A stretch of DNA of 64,000 bases from CAYYIS01 sp964470965 (GTDB lineage: Bacteria; JAAXHH01; JABIQT01): contig CAYYIS010000029.1 of the NCBI GenBank assembly GCA_964470965.1, positions 1-64,000 on the forward strand, read 5' to 3'. The position numbers and the translations under genes are program-made. Positions 1 through 9,183 of the stretch are shown one piece after another (the stretch's first letter is position 1; every line of letters starts with the position of its first letter). Under the pieces are notes generated by a model, which was given only the letters and a program-made list of their open reading frames with translations, searched no databases and had not been told where the DNA came from.

Positions 1-165
1 GAGCCATAAAACCCCGATTGCTTCGAAACTGATTTTCATCATGCACAGATCAATCCGGCCCCATAGACCGATTCCAGAGAACGTCCTTAAGCCTCGATGA
101 ATTAAAGGGATAGGTTGCTCATTATTGGACCGTCCCTGCGGTTGGAGGGGCCGACCACAAATCAT

Positions 166-2589
166 TCAATCACGAAACAATCTGGGTTTTCCCAGCACGG
201 CGCCATCGACGTCAATATCGCTGAATTCCGCGATAGTGCTCACGAGGGGCGCTATCTGCTTGGTTACGTAGTGATCATAATCCAGCGGTGCATTGACATA
301 CCCCAAGGGTTGAGGGCCATCCAGGGTGATCGCATAATGTATAACCCCGGACGGATTGGGTAGGTGGGCCGCAGCCCGGACGTGAGGCGGCATCGTGCGG
401 GTATATTCTGAAACTCGTTTCCTGAGACTTTTTCGATAATATAATTTCTCATCCAATTCACCTTTTCTAACGGCGCGAACCCAGGACAAAACCAGTTCCT
501 CGATTTCAGTTCCGGAGCGATCTCTGAATAAATACAATAACAGCGATCTCTGCAGCTCATGGGCCATATCGGTCCAGTCCCTCCTGACAGCTTCCATACC
601 AACAATTTCGAGCGATTCGGCATCATCTTCATACTTAAGGCCGGCATATCCTTTCGCCCGACCCCTGTCCTTCGTTCCCCGGTTCGAAGGCAGCAGGAAC
701 CGGACGTAGTATTTCTCGAACTCCAACTCAAGCCGTGAGGTTACGCCATAGGTCTCTGTGATATGAGAAGTCAGCTTTCGGTTAGCGAATTCGCAGATCG
801 TTTTCCCCTTTTCCATGGCCTCTGCGTATCGGACATTATTTGGAAATTTTGGATCGACGAACAAGGAATCCGTGTCTCCGTAAATTACGTGATAGCCTTC
901 ATCTTCAAGCAATGCCTGTACCCATCGCAGCAGGTGGTGGCCGAGACTGGTGATTGCGGTGACTAAATTCGGGTCTGCGAAACGGCAGGCCCCTGTCGCC
1001 AGAACACCATAGCAGGAATTCATGATTATCTTATAGCTGAAAGAAGCCAGTGAATCACCTTCTTGCTTGGCCCTGGCCCTGCTGTTGAAAAAACGTTCCA
1101 GGATTTCGGGCAAAATTCCGGTCTGGCGGTCGAATACCGCGTCGTTAGGTGAAATTATCAGGTCAGAATCCGATGTTATACCGGCATTTTTTTTAAGAAG
1201 TCCCTTAATATGTGCAAGAGGATCGATATTGAATGTTCTGATTATCGAAGGATAAAGACTCTGAAAGTCGAAGACGAGCACATTTCTGTAAAGTCCGGCC
1301 TGAGGCCGAAGAATCAACCCGCCGGGTGAACCATGACCCGGTGTCCGGTCTATCCCATGGCTGGGCGCTACCATCTTCCTTTCATGCATTGCCCTGATAT
1401 ACATGGCGTCGAAAGCCGCTATGCTTCCCCATGAACGTTCCAACGGTAAGCCAGTGAGGAGACTGCGGCGGACGGTCAAGCGTATCAATCCTTCTTTTTC
1501 CAGGATATCCTGGACCAATCTGGCATCTTCCAGGCAGTACTCGCAGAACGCCCTGCGATCTTCTTCGTACGCACGGAGGATCCTTTCCGCCATTGATTCT
1601 TCAGTTTCATTGTGCATCGTTTTACCGCGGCCTAAAATCGCTCTTGCGACGGTATCAAGCCGATAATCCTCATATCTCACCATGGTAGCTCTCGTCAGGT
1701 GGAGGGCATCGAGTACTTGGCGGCCGTAGATTACCATGCGGCTCCCGCCCCAGATATTGCCTTCCTGGTACCAGGATCTGTCTTTCGTGCGTCCAAGGTT
1801 AAATGGAATATTGTGAGCCTCAAATCGTTTTGACAGCACTGTCAGATCAAAATCAATCACATTCCATCCGGTAATAATATCAGGATCAAGATCACCTATC
1901 CTGTTTAAAATGCCAAGGAGCATGCTGGGTTCATCCGGATAGCAGAACACGTAAGGCGGATCACCGGGCCGCGTGTCACCGACTAGGTGGATTTCATCCT
2001 GGACCCGGGCCAGATGTCCGCCTCTGCCCACCATAGCAATCGCATATATCCGATCCGCTTCTTCGGAAGTTTCGATGTCGATCGACAGAACGGCAAGATC
2101 TGGCTCCCAAGCTTGGGAACCCAGTGCTGGATTAGTGTACACACGGTCGATGCCGTCACCCGGTTTCCAGGCCCCGGAAATTTCCAAAGAGCCGTGGAAT
2201 TCTTGGTTGATGAGATAATAAAGGCTGGGGTTAAGGTCGCCTTCATACGTTCTGATGTGGGCCGATTCTAGCCGTTTCAGAGCAGTGCGATGGTGGGACA
2301 TATCTTTGCTCTGAACTTGTTTCACCCCTTCACCGTCCATCGTGTTGTAATGACTGGTTCTGATAGTCCAATTCTGAGCGGGCAGCGTTTCCGTGGCGTT
2401 TTCAGCGTCTGAAACCCTTATATAGAAAACTGGCTGATGCCTGTCATCCGTATAGGCGAACGTGTCTCCATTCTCCAGTTTACCCACTCCGCAGATGAGA
2501 AAACGGTTACGCTGCTGCCGATGGAACAGGTGAAGAAGAAAACCGCGAAGGCTTTCCCCATTTATGTTTCCATGTTTTTCTGAAGGCAT
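166..2589 (-). CDS. polB: DNA polymerase II (family B), 3'-5' exonuclease and polymerase
   Basis: Family-B replicative/repair polymerase of the bacterial Pol II type, 807 aa (E. coli Pol II is 783). The proofreading domain shows Exo I (DIET, about 171-174), Exo II (GWNVIDFDL, about 241-249) and Exo III (YCLEDARLV, about 351-359). The polymerase domain shows motif A (DFQSLYPSII, 441-450), motif B (KIIMNSCYG, 520-528) and motif C (YGDTDS, 570-575). Similarity to Pol II runs to the C-terminus, which ends in PRLF where E. coli has the clamp-binding GLF tail, so a beta-clamp contact is plausible but not shown. In enterobacteria Pol II serves translesion synthesis and replication restart; the same role is inferred. 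The gene is divergent from the dioxygenase gene, with about 100 bp between starts. The exact start is not fixed by a strong ribosome site. Confidence 0.95.
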   Translation of the reverse strand: MPSEKHGNINGESLRGFLLHLFHRQQRNRFLICGVGKLENGDTFAYTDDRHQPVFYIRVSDAENATETLPAQNWTIRTSHYNTMDGEGVKQVQSKDMSHHRTALKRLESAHIRTYEGDLNPSLYYLINQEFHGSLEISGAWKPGDGIDRVYTNPALGSQAWEPDLAVLSIDIETSEEADRIYAIAMVGRGGHLARVQDEIHLVGDTRPGDPPYVFCYPDEPSMLLGILNRIGDLDPDIITGWNVIDFDLTVLSKRFEAHNIPFNLGRTKDRSWYQEGNIWGGSRMVIYGRQVLDALHLTRATMVRYEDYRLDTVARAILGRGKTMHNETEESMAERILRAYEEDRRAFCEYCLEDARLVQDILEKEGLIRLTVRRSLLTGLPLERSWGSIAAFDAMYIRAMHERKMVAPSHGIDRTPGHGSPGGLILRPQAGLYRNVLVFDFQSLYPSIIRTFNIDPLAHIKGLLKKNAGITSDSDLIISPNDAVFDRQTGILPEILERFFNSRARAKQEGDSLASFSYKIIMNSCYGVLATGACRFADPNLVTAITSLGHHLLRWVQALLEDEGYHVIYGDTDSLFVDPKFPNNVRYAEAMEKGKTICEFANRKLTSHITETYGVTSRLELEFEKYYVRFLLPSNRGTKDRGRAKGYAGLKYEDDAESLEIVGMEAVRRDWTDMAHELQRSLLLYLFRDRSGTEIEELVLSWVRAVRKGELDEKLYYRKSLRKRVSEYTRTMPPHVRAAAHLPNPSGVIHYAITLDGPQPLGYVNAPLDYDHYVTKQIAPLVSTIAEFSDIDVDGAVLGKPRLFRD

Positions 2590-2692
2590 AAATTAAGTGT
2601 TGTCTTGAAACAAGATTTGACCAACTATTATGTTAACTTTCAATGGTATAAAAAACCGTTATACAGAAATTGAAAAATATCGAGGAGTGATG

Positions 2693-3469
2693 ATGGTAGT
2701 GCTTACAGATGAAGATGTCAGGTTTTTTGCAGAACAGGGCTATCTGATAAAACAAAGCGTCCTCGATCCCGTTCTGATGAAAAAAGCTCGGGAACGAATG
2801 TGGTCAAATATGCCCCCCCCTATGGAACCGGACAAACCTGAGACTTGGATCGGTCCCCTGGATCGGTGCGACGATTCGGGTTCAAACCGTCACGGCTACA
2901 CCTGGAAATACCGGGAACCGGGTCGTGAGGATTGGATGATCCGATTGCTTGCGACAGATCCCTCTGTGTGGAGCATGGCCGAGCATTTGCTTGGAGCGGG
3001 TGCAATCCAGACCCCGGACAGGATTCGCGGTATCTATTGTGTGGTGCCTGAAGGCGGCGCCCCCGAGCGACCCACCACTTGTCACGTGGACGCCCATCCT
3101 TTCCATCTTGGCGTAGTCGGTTATATCGATGATGTGGGCCCTGGGAGTGGCGGGTTCACCGTTTGGCCCGGTAGCCACAAAACGTTTTATTACGATTTTA
3201 ATAAACAGTATACAATGGATGCGACAGATCAATATGACATCGATAAGGCGAGGTTCGATAAAACGCCTTACACTGATTGCAGTGGCAAAGCGGGCGATAT
3301 TGTATTCTGGCATCATCGGATCGGCCATTCCGTAGGACATAACCGATCCATGCGAATCCGACAAGCGGTTTTGTATGATTTTAGGAAGAAAGAATTGAAC
3401 GAGGAAGAACGCCCCTGTGATGACATGTGGAGGGATTGGCCCGGAGTCCGGGCCGCCCTCAACGGCTAA
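2693..3469 (+). CDS. Phytanoyl-CoA dioxygenase (PhyH) family protein
   Basis: Predicted Fe(II)/2-oxoglutarate-dependent dioxygenase, 258 aa, cupin (double-stranded beta-helix) fold. The iron triad is visible as HVD (H131, D133) and a distal His in HHRIGHSVGHN (about H212). Downstream arginines (SMRIRQA) are suited to bind 2-oxoglutarate. I placed the start at the second of two adjacent ATGs because GAGGAG (2682-2687) lies 5 nt upstream of it; the frame is open further 5' to 2630 but with no ribosome site. PhyH proteins hydroxylate varied small molecules, so the substrate cannot be read from sequence and no biosynthetic neighbours help. It converges on the YihY gene: the two stop codons overlap in the tetranucleotide CTAA. 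Confidence 0.88.
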   Translation: MVVLTDEDVRFFAEQGYLIKQSVLDPVLMKKARERMWSNMPPPMEPDKPETWIGPLDRCDDSGSNRHGYTWKYREPGREDWMIRLLATDPSVWSMAEHLLGAGAIQTPDRIRGIYCVVPEGGAPERPTTCHVDAHPFHLGVVGYIDDVGPGSGGFTVWPGSHKTFYYDFNKQYTMDATDQYDIDKARFDKTPYTDCSGKAGDIVFWHHRIGHSVGHNRSMRIRQAVLYDFRKKELNEEERPCDDMWRDWPGVRAALNG

Positions 3470-4800
3470 CCGGATGGTTCGGCGATTTTCATTTCCGATT
3501 CCCTGGCTGTGTGAGGAAGTTCATCGAGAATTGACTTCAGTGTTCTGTCCCGAAGAGTTTTTCGAACGGCATGTCGTACGTCTATACCGAGTGATGCAGT
3601 GTATGCTCCTACTTCGTCCGCGAGATCTTCCGCCGTATGCTGTTCGATGCCATCGAAGAGTATGACCAGTTCCTCGAGATCGATTCTCTCTGGAGGCCTG
3701 GCAAGAGCGAACCAGCCGCCCTGTTCATCGATGCGGTGAACCATGTTTGCACGCTCAAGTAGTGCGCCCGCAGCATTTGTCTCTCCAGCATCGGCCATCG
3801 CTGCTTCGGTTACCTCTTCGACCGATACTCTTCCCGTACCGGCCTGGAAACACCTTGCCACACAGACCAACATTCGAATTGCGGTTTCCATCCTATTCCA
3901 CCCTGTTTTTGGTTTTTGCGGATCCGGATTTTTCAATTGATGCATGTGTTGCCACACATAGCACATCTGGCAGCCCCACAACACGATGATCCAGGTGAGA
4001 TACAACCACAAAAGAAATAAGGGCAATATACTGAGGGAACCATAAATTTTGCTGTATGTTACCGCTTGAGAAACATACCAGTCGAAACCGAACTTCGCTC
4101 CTGCCCACAGAGTACCGGCCGTCACGGCGCTAATCAAGCCAGCTGCGGGCTTGACCCGGACGTCAGGCAGCCAAGTGTAAAGAAAATAGTATACCGTCCA
4201 CACGAAAAGAAAAGACAGGATTAAAGTGAATAATTCATTAATAACACCGATTCCCAATATGTCAGGTATGACCACTGTCTCCCTGAGTTGTGACGTGAGA
4301 TACACGGATCCCAACATAAGGATAGGTCCGAGCGTTAAGAGACTCCAATAAGCAGCCAGCTTGACAAGAATTCCACGCCGGTTGTCCGTTTCCCAAATGT
4401 CGTTAATGGCATCTTCGATAGTCTTCAGGAGTAGAACCGAGGTCACGACGAGAACAACGGAACTGACGACACTGATAGCTTTGGCCTGATTAGCAAACTC
4501 CCGGATGTATTCCGTAACCGCGAATCCGGAGGTGGGCAGCAAGTACTGAAATATGAACGGTTCCAGGCTCTCCGAAGAAGCCGTTATCGAAGTGACCACC
4601 ATCAGTGTGAGGGCGGTCACCGGCACTAATGCGAACAGTGTATGGTAAGCCATTTCAGTTGCCCGGCCGAATCCACGCAGTCGACGGAAACGGTGCCCTG
4701 CCAAAACTACTGCAAGAAAGTACTGCAGGCAGAAGCGGCGTATGTTTGACTGTGCATCGACGCTACGGGTGTAAATCAGGTCTGTAAACGATTGAAACAT
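3466..4800 (-). CDS. YihY/virulence factor BrkB family integral membrane protein
   Basis: Inner-membrane protein of the YihY/BrkB family, 444 aa from the chosen ATG. The first helix carries the family-typical run TEMAYHTLFALVPV (about residue 48 on), followed by several long hydrophobic segments to about residue 290. The remaining C-terminal 130-150 residues are soluble and look like a winged-helix extension (VSVEEVTEAAM, then LLERANMVHRID). The frame stays open upstream to 4968, inside mtnP. I start it at 4800, where AGGAAGAG precedes the ATG, leaving 65 bp after mtnP. It was once misnamed RNase BN; no RNase activity is implied. Family function is unsettled (transport or envelope roles are suggested). 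It is probably co-transcribed with mtnP. Confidence 0.85.
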   Translation of the reverse strand: MFQSFTDLIYTRSVDAQSNIRRFCLQYFLAVVLAGHRFRRLRGFGRATEMAYHTLFALVPVTALTLMVVTSITASSESLEPFIFQYLLPTSGFAVTEYIREFANQAKAISVVSSVVLVVTSVLLLKTIEDAINDIWETDNRRGILVKLAAYWSLLTLGPILMLGSVYLTSQLRETVVIPDILGIGVINELFTLILSFLFVWTVYYFLYTWLPDVRVKPAAGLISAVTAGTLWAGAKFGFDWYVSQAVTYSKIYGSLSILPLFLLWLYLTWIIVLWGCQMCYVWQHMHQLKNPDPQKPKTGWNRMETAIRMLVCVARCFQAGTGRVSVEEVTEAAMADAGETNAAGALLERANMVHRIDEQGGWFALARPPERIDLEELVILFDGIEQHTAEDLADEVGAYTASLGIDVRHAVRKTLRDRTLKSILDELPHTARESEMKIAEPSG

Positions 4801-4865
4801 CCGACTCTTCCTGATTTTTAAAGGACGTTGGGTTCGGTCTTCAGAAACGGGCGAGCCCTTTTCTT

Positions 4866-5729
4866 TCAGTCGAAATACTTGGCGACTAAGGGGCCTAAAC
4901 GGTCGATCGTATCTCGGGGTACCTCGTCCGGATTGGTTAAAATGGCGCTTTTGAGAGCAGAGTGGCAATGACAGTTTTGGTCAAGAGGTATCGCCGGCAC
5001 AACTTTCCGTAAAACGTCTTGGGCGTTGTTCACATTGGCGTGCAGGTTCTCAATAATCATCTCAACGGTGACGGAATCATGCTCTTCGTGCCAGCAATCA
5101 TAATCTGTGGAGCATGCAATGGCCGCGTAACACATCTCCGCCTCCCTGGCGAGTTTAGCTTCAGGTGCTACCGTCATACCGATCACCGAACACCCCCAGG
5201 ACCGGTAGGTGTTTGATTCAGCTTTCGTGGAAAACTGAGGACCTTCCATGCATATGTATGTGCCTTCACGGTGTACGGTAATACCGGTTGCGTCCGCGGC
5301 ATCGCACATCAGGATGCGCAGGTCGTCACAGAACGGGGTTGCCATGCCCACATGGGCGACAATACCATTGCCAAAAAATGTGTTCTTCCGGATTTTAGTG
5401 TGATCGTAAAGTTGGTCAGGAATCACAAAATCCGTTGGTCTTATTTCTTCTTTGAGGCTTCCTACCGCGCTGACGGAGATGATCCAGTCAACACCCAGGG
5501 TTTTCAAGGCATAGATGTTCGCCCTCATGTTAATCTCTGTAGGGCTGTACCTGTGCCCCCTGCCGTGTCTGGCCAGAAACGCTACTCGGCGTCCTTCCAA
5601 TGTGCCGATTCGAATCGTATCGCTGGGATCACCGAACGGTGTTTCGATCGACAATTCTTCCACATCCTTCAGGCCACCCATCTGGTAAAAACCGGTGCCG
5701 CCGATCACACCAATACGGACCTTTTCCAT
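4866..5729 (-). CDS. mtnP: S-methyl-5'-thioadenosine phosphorylase
   Basis: Phosphorolyses 5'-methylthioadenosine to adenine and 5-methylthioribose-1-phosphate (methionine salvage, polyamine by-product recycling); cytosolic trimer in known family members. 287 aa. Visible family motifs are the N-terminal phosphate loop region GVIGGTGFY, RHGRGHRYSP, the stretch EGPQFSTKAES, and VAPEAKLAREAEMCYA followed by TDYDCW. The last is diagnostic of MTAP over purine nucleoside phosphorylase. A GTG sits directly before the ATG; AAAGGA lies 6 nt before the ATG, so I use the ATG at 5729. No other methionine-salvage gene lies nearby, so the pathway must be completed elsewhere or the product exported. No SAM-riboswitch core is visible upstream. 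Confidence 0.94.
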   Translation of the reverse strand: MEKVRIGVIGGTGFYQMGGLKDVEELSIETPFGDPSDTIRIGTLEGRRVAFLARHGRGHRYSPTEINMRANIYALKTLGVDWIISVSAVGSLKEEIRPTDFVIPDQLYDHTKIRKNTFFGNGIVAHVGMATPFCDDLRILMCDAADATGITVHREGTYICMEGPQFSTKAESNTYRSWGCSVIGMTVAPEAKLAREAEMCYAAIACSTDYDCWHEEHDSVTVEMIIENLHANVNNAQDVLRKVVPAIPLDQNCHCHSALKSAILTNPDEVPRDTIDRLGPLVAKYFD

Positions 5730-6843
5730 CACACATCCTTTCCTTAGTTGGCAGCTATGTTTTCCACTTGCGCAGACCGCAGAGTTTCTTCTGCAGATTT
5801 TCCATCGTTTGTTTAAGCCGGTTGTTTACAAAATTCTCAGCCCTGTTATTCAGCGGATTAAGTCTTTAATCTGAAGACCGGTTTGATCGGTTAATCTGTT
5901 CTCACGCCCGGTCTTTAGCCGTTTCCGGTCCACCTTCATTTGATGGGCCTCCTGTTTTGTTCGGGACCGGAGCGATCATAAACGCCGAGCGGCCCTTCCA
6001 GGACCAACGATATGGTGCCCGGTCCGTTTTTCAAACTTCATAATTACGAAATGACCGAGATGTAATACCTGAACCTGGTCGGTCCGGCCGTGAGGTGGGT
6101 GACAGAACCTGAAGTTTATGTCCCAGAGATTGTATCAGCAAAGGAGCGACGGCGGTTCCAATGAAGCCATCGTAAACGATGCCAGATAGTTTCCCGGGTC
6201 AAGAAGCAAGATTCTGTCATAACTAAAACTGCAGTAAACAGTTATACTTAATTTTAAGACAAAAAGGGTACATTGTCAATATAAAATCCGGGTTCGGATT
6301 CCTAAGTGAAACGGTTTTTTGCTCCAGGCTCAATCTCTGATTTTCTTGACAGCTAACCGGGCCCCCTTATTTTGATCCTACCATCAAACCTTTGACAATC
6401 GAACCACAACCTCATCCATCATGATAGACAGGCGCTGCAGGATATGGCGTTCAGGGTTTAATTCCCCCTGATACTCCAGGTCATCGTGTTAATCTATTCG
6501 GCTGTTACGACTGCAGCGGTGTCGTCTTCTGCGGGACGTAAGGATCCCTACCCGGGAAAATCCGCTCCATACGTATGCCGTGTTCCGATTTGGCGGGATA
6601 CGTGAGTGATTGACAACGGGGTGTGTACGAATGGAATTAGAATCCTGGTTAAATAAAATGTATTGATTTCGACAGTGGATCAGTTTATTACGGCATAGGT
6701 GTGAACACTGGAATGTTCATTTCAATCGGAGATCAAGACTCCGACATCGACGAGAATCCAGGAAAAAGTCTCCGTGGCTAAGACCCTATAAAATGCCATC
6801 GATCGGTGTACTTCCAAAGACGGAGAGAAGAATCCAGAACCCC
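5730..6843. other. Long intergenic region between mtnP and pyrE
   Basis: About 1.1 kb without a convincing gene between divergent mtnP and pyrE. It holds an inverted repeat GATTAA-gtct-TTAATC (5856-5871) and a wider pair AAGACCGG (5874-5881)/CCGGTCTT (5908-5915), both in the probable mtnP leader. On the minus strand at about 6200-5940 two reading frames give short protein-like fragments with stops between them. One ends near 5940 and contains LVLEGPLGVYDRSG. I cannot assign them, so a decayed gene is possible but unproven. A promoter-like pair for pyrE lies at 6663-6691. Confidence 0.5.
6663..6691 (+). promoter_or_regulatory. Candidate promoter for pyrE
   Basis: TTGATT (6663-6668), a 17-bp spacer, then TATTAC (6686-6691). 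The -10 differs by one base from the TATTAT seen at the three best promoters of this window and the spacer length is the same. It would give a leader of roughly 145 nt before pyrE. A TTGACA at 6610-6615 has no good -10 at normal spacing. Predicted only. Confidence 0.35.
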
Positions 6844-7485
6844 ATGAATAGAAAAGAATTCGCTGAACTCCTTCTCAAAATTCGGGCAGTGACGATCAAT
6901 GTTGAAGCTCCGTATCACTATCGTTCCGGCATTATTTCACCGATCTATTGTGACAATCGTCTCATCATATCCTATCCGGATGAACGCGCTGCGGTTATCG
7001 ACGGCCTGGTGAAGATCATCGAGATGCAGAACCTTAAGCCCGACATCATCGCAGGGACTGCCACGGCTGCGATCCCTTTTGCTTCCTGGGTCTCCGATAG
7101 GATGAACCTTCCCATGGTGTACGTACGGTCAGGGCAGAAGGACTATGGTAAGGAAAGACATATAGAAGGGATGCTCAACGAGGGTGCCAGAGTCGTATTC
7201 ACAGAGGATTTAATCACTACAGGTGGTGGCGTGCTCCGTGCCGTCGCCAATGTGAAACAGGCTGGCGGTGAAGTGGTCGGGATCGCAGCGGTTTTCGAAT
7301 ACGGCTTGCCGGTCTCTGAAGAAGCGTTCGAAACAGACAGGGTTGACCGATGGTGCCTTTCTGATTTTCCTGCCATTCTCGATGTGATGAGTGACCGCGG
7401 CGATCTGACCGATGAAGAACGGGATATCGCGCTGGTATGGAAGTCAGACCCCAAAGGCTGGGGACAAAAAATGGGATTCGAATAG
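6844..7485 (+). CDS. pyrE: Orotate phosphoribosyltransferase
   Basis: Transfers phosphoribose from PRPP to orotate, giving OMP in de novo pyrimidine synthesis; cytosolic dimer. 213 aa, usual length. The PRPP-binding loop is FTEDLITTGGG (about 119-129). The flexible catalytic loop region is YVRSGQKDYGKERHIEG (about 93-109), where other PyrE proteins have the conserved Lys/His pattern. The frame is open back to an ATG at 6793, but those 17 extra residues have no ribosome site and are absent from the family; the start MNRKEF fits PyrE N-termini. It stands alone, with no other pyr gene in the window. Confidence 0.93.
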   Translation: MNRKEFAELLLKIRAVTINVEAPYHYRSGIISPIYCDNRLIISYPDERAAVIDGLVKIIEMQNLKPDIIAGTATAAIPFASWVSDRMNLPMVYVRSGQKDYGKERHIEGMLNEGARVVFTEDLITTGGGVLRAVANVKQAGGEVVGIAAVFEYGLPVSEEAFETDRVDRWCLSDFPAILDVMSDRGDLTDEERDIALVWKSDPKGWGQKMGFE

Positions 7486-7812
7486 GCGCCTGGACGGAGG
7501 GCAAACCCGGGATACCGGAGAACAGACCGGTAACGAGCATCCTGGAAATTCCCAAAGGCCTGTTTTATAGCTTCGGGGAACCCGCTGTCCGAATTAGTCG
7601 GCATATAGGCTTTCCAGGAATTTCGTTGATTAAGGTATTCTCTACGGACTGGTCAATGCGTGTGCTTTGATCATGTTGGCGTTCGATGGGATCCACCCGG
7701 CCCATCTGAATAGATTTTGCGTAGAGCTATGTCTTTGTTATGATAATCGGGACGGTTCTCACCGCGTGGTACTGTGCCGGAATCCGGGAAAGGGAAATCC
7801 ATAGGCAACGCT
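7486..7812 (+). other. Intergenic region, pyrE to methyltransferase
   Basis: About 330 bp with no supported gene. Short open frames here are shadows or lack start signals, and I see no clear terminator hairpin or promoter. Confidence 0.5.
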
Positions 7813-8658
7813 ATGACTACACCCTACGAAGAAGATCCAATAGACCACTGTTTTAATTGTAACCAGGCTGAATTTACAACATCCCCCTGGTTGTCATTCG
7901 GTTCCATCAATTTGATTCGTTGTAAGTCGTGCGGAATATTGCATCTTTTCCCCATTCAAATGCACGATGATGGTGCCGAGCGCCTTACCGTTCAAGAGAG
8001 TCGACGTCAGATGGAATTAGCCATGGACGATGTCCCTACAGGGTTTAACCACGGTAATGGAGTACTCGACCTGGCCGAAAATTACAAACAGGCCGGACGA
8101 TTACTCGACATTGGATGTAAGCATGGAGATTTGTTGATGGCGGCAAGAACCCGCGGATGGGATCCGGTAGGTCTTGATATTAATGCATCCTTCTGCAACG
8201 TAGCACGGAAAAAAGGCTTCGAAGTATACAACACGGTTGTAGAAAAGCTCAAGTCGGACATAAAAAAATTTGATTTAATGATTCTTAGTCATGTACTTGA
8301 GCACATACAGCGACCGGATATTACCTTGCAAGCCCTGCGTGAACGACTCAATCCCAGCGGATTGATCTATGTCGAAACACCAAACGTATCCAGTCCGATT
8401 GCCTGGGGTGTTTACAGAGGAAGGTGGCTCGGTGTCACCACTCCGGGACATGTTTGGGCATTTACATCAAAAACACTGCAGAATGTGATTTCGAATCTCG
8501 GATTTGAGGTGATTTGGACCAATAACTGGATACCATATGCTCCACATGATTATCCAAAAACACGGAAAGGTCAGACCCGTCGGGTATTATTCACAGCCAT
8601 AAACAAAATAGGGATGGGAGATATGGTGGGCGTTCTGGCCAGGAAAATCGATAAATGA
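7813..8658 (+). CDS. Class I SAM-dependent methyltransferase with N-terminal zinc ribbon
   Basis: 281 aa. The N-terminus has a four-cysteine ribbon, C13-x2-C16 and C37-x2-C40, before a Rossmann methyltransferase domain. The SAM-binding glycine motif is LLDIGCKHGDLL (about 97-108), followed by the acidic GLDIN and the post-motif DLMILSHVLEHI. A zinc ribbon plus type-11/23-like methyltransferase is common in surface-polysaccharide and sugar-modifying loci, where it may methylate a nucleotide-bound or lipid-linked sugar; the substrate here is unknown. It lies 0.5 kb before the polyprenyl synthase and may be an outlier of the glycan cluster. The ATG at 7813 is preferred over an in-frame GTG at 7774; neither has a strong ribosome site. 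Confidence 0.8.
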   Translation: MTTPYEEDPIDHCFNCNQAEFTTSPWLSFGSINLIRCKSCGILHLFPIQMHDDGAERLTVQESRRQMELAMDDVPTGFNHGNGVLDLAENYKQAGRLLDIGCKHGDLLMAARTRGWDPVGLDINASFCNVARKKGFEVYNTVVEKLKSDIKKFDLMILSHVLEHIQRPDITLQALRERLNPSGLIYVETPNVSSPIAWGVYRGRWLGVTTPGHVWAFTSKTLQNVISNLGFEVIWTNNWIPYAPHDYPKTRKGQTRRVLFTAINKIGMGDMVGVLARKIDK

Positions 8659-9183
8659 AGTGTAAATTAGAAAATCAATGCATAAACCTTGAGCTCTCCG
8701 ATTCTTCCATCTTGCCGCAACCGGTATCGTTTTCAGCCAAACATCACATCACTAGAATTTACGGGTTGCCGTATGGAAGGGCATGATGCATCCGCCCGAT
8801 CTGTTTACGCCATCAGTACACGCTTCCATGGTGGTGTCGCCGCCCCCAGCCTGTGTTCTGTCGCGATTATTCAGACAGGTTTGCACCCTCCTGCCTGCCT
8901 CAAATAGCCCTTAGGGCGTTGTCGACATTGCCATCGGACCGACAGGCTGCCGATTCCGATGAGAGGAGCAAGACGATACGCCTACGGTACGACCGGCAAA
9001 ACCAACATGTTTCAATTCTAGACCTTATTCTGGATATATTTAGATACGATTGTTATTTCTCGATGAATTTGATACGTTACACAACATTCATTTTACTTGA
9101 CAGTAGGCAACATCCGCCCTATGTTGGGGCTGATTTCAATGTGCCTGGTAAATTACGAAAACCCGTGGCGTTCGGGAGCCTCA
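8659..9183 (+). other. Intergenic region before the polyprenyl synthase
   Basis: About 525 bp. Small open frames (for example 8689-8907) have no ribosome site and no recognisable motif, so I do not call a gene. The only supported element is the promoter at 9097-9125. Confidence 0.5.
9097..9125 (+). promoter_or_regulatory. Promoter of the polyprenyl diphosphate synthase gene
   Basis: Perfect TTGACA (9097-9102), 17-bp spacer, TATGTT (9120-9125). Transcription would start near 9132, about 50 nt before the ATG at 9184. It could also serve the glycan cluster downstream, since gaps there are short. Confidence 0.6.

Noticed and set aside
5940..6040. C-terminus of a D-aminoacyl-tRNA deacylase on the minus strand
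   Set aside because: The fragment KNGPGTISLVLEGP loosely recalls that family's NDGPVT ending, but the rest of the gene is not there and the similarity is too short to trust.
5730..6100. SAM riboswitch upstream of mtnP
   Set aside because: The inverted repeats do not carry the conserved SAM-I or SAH core sequences.
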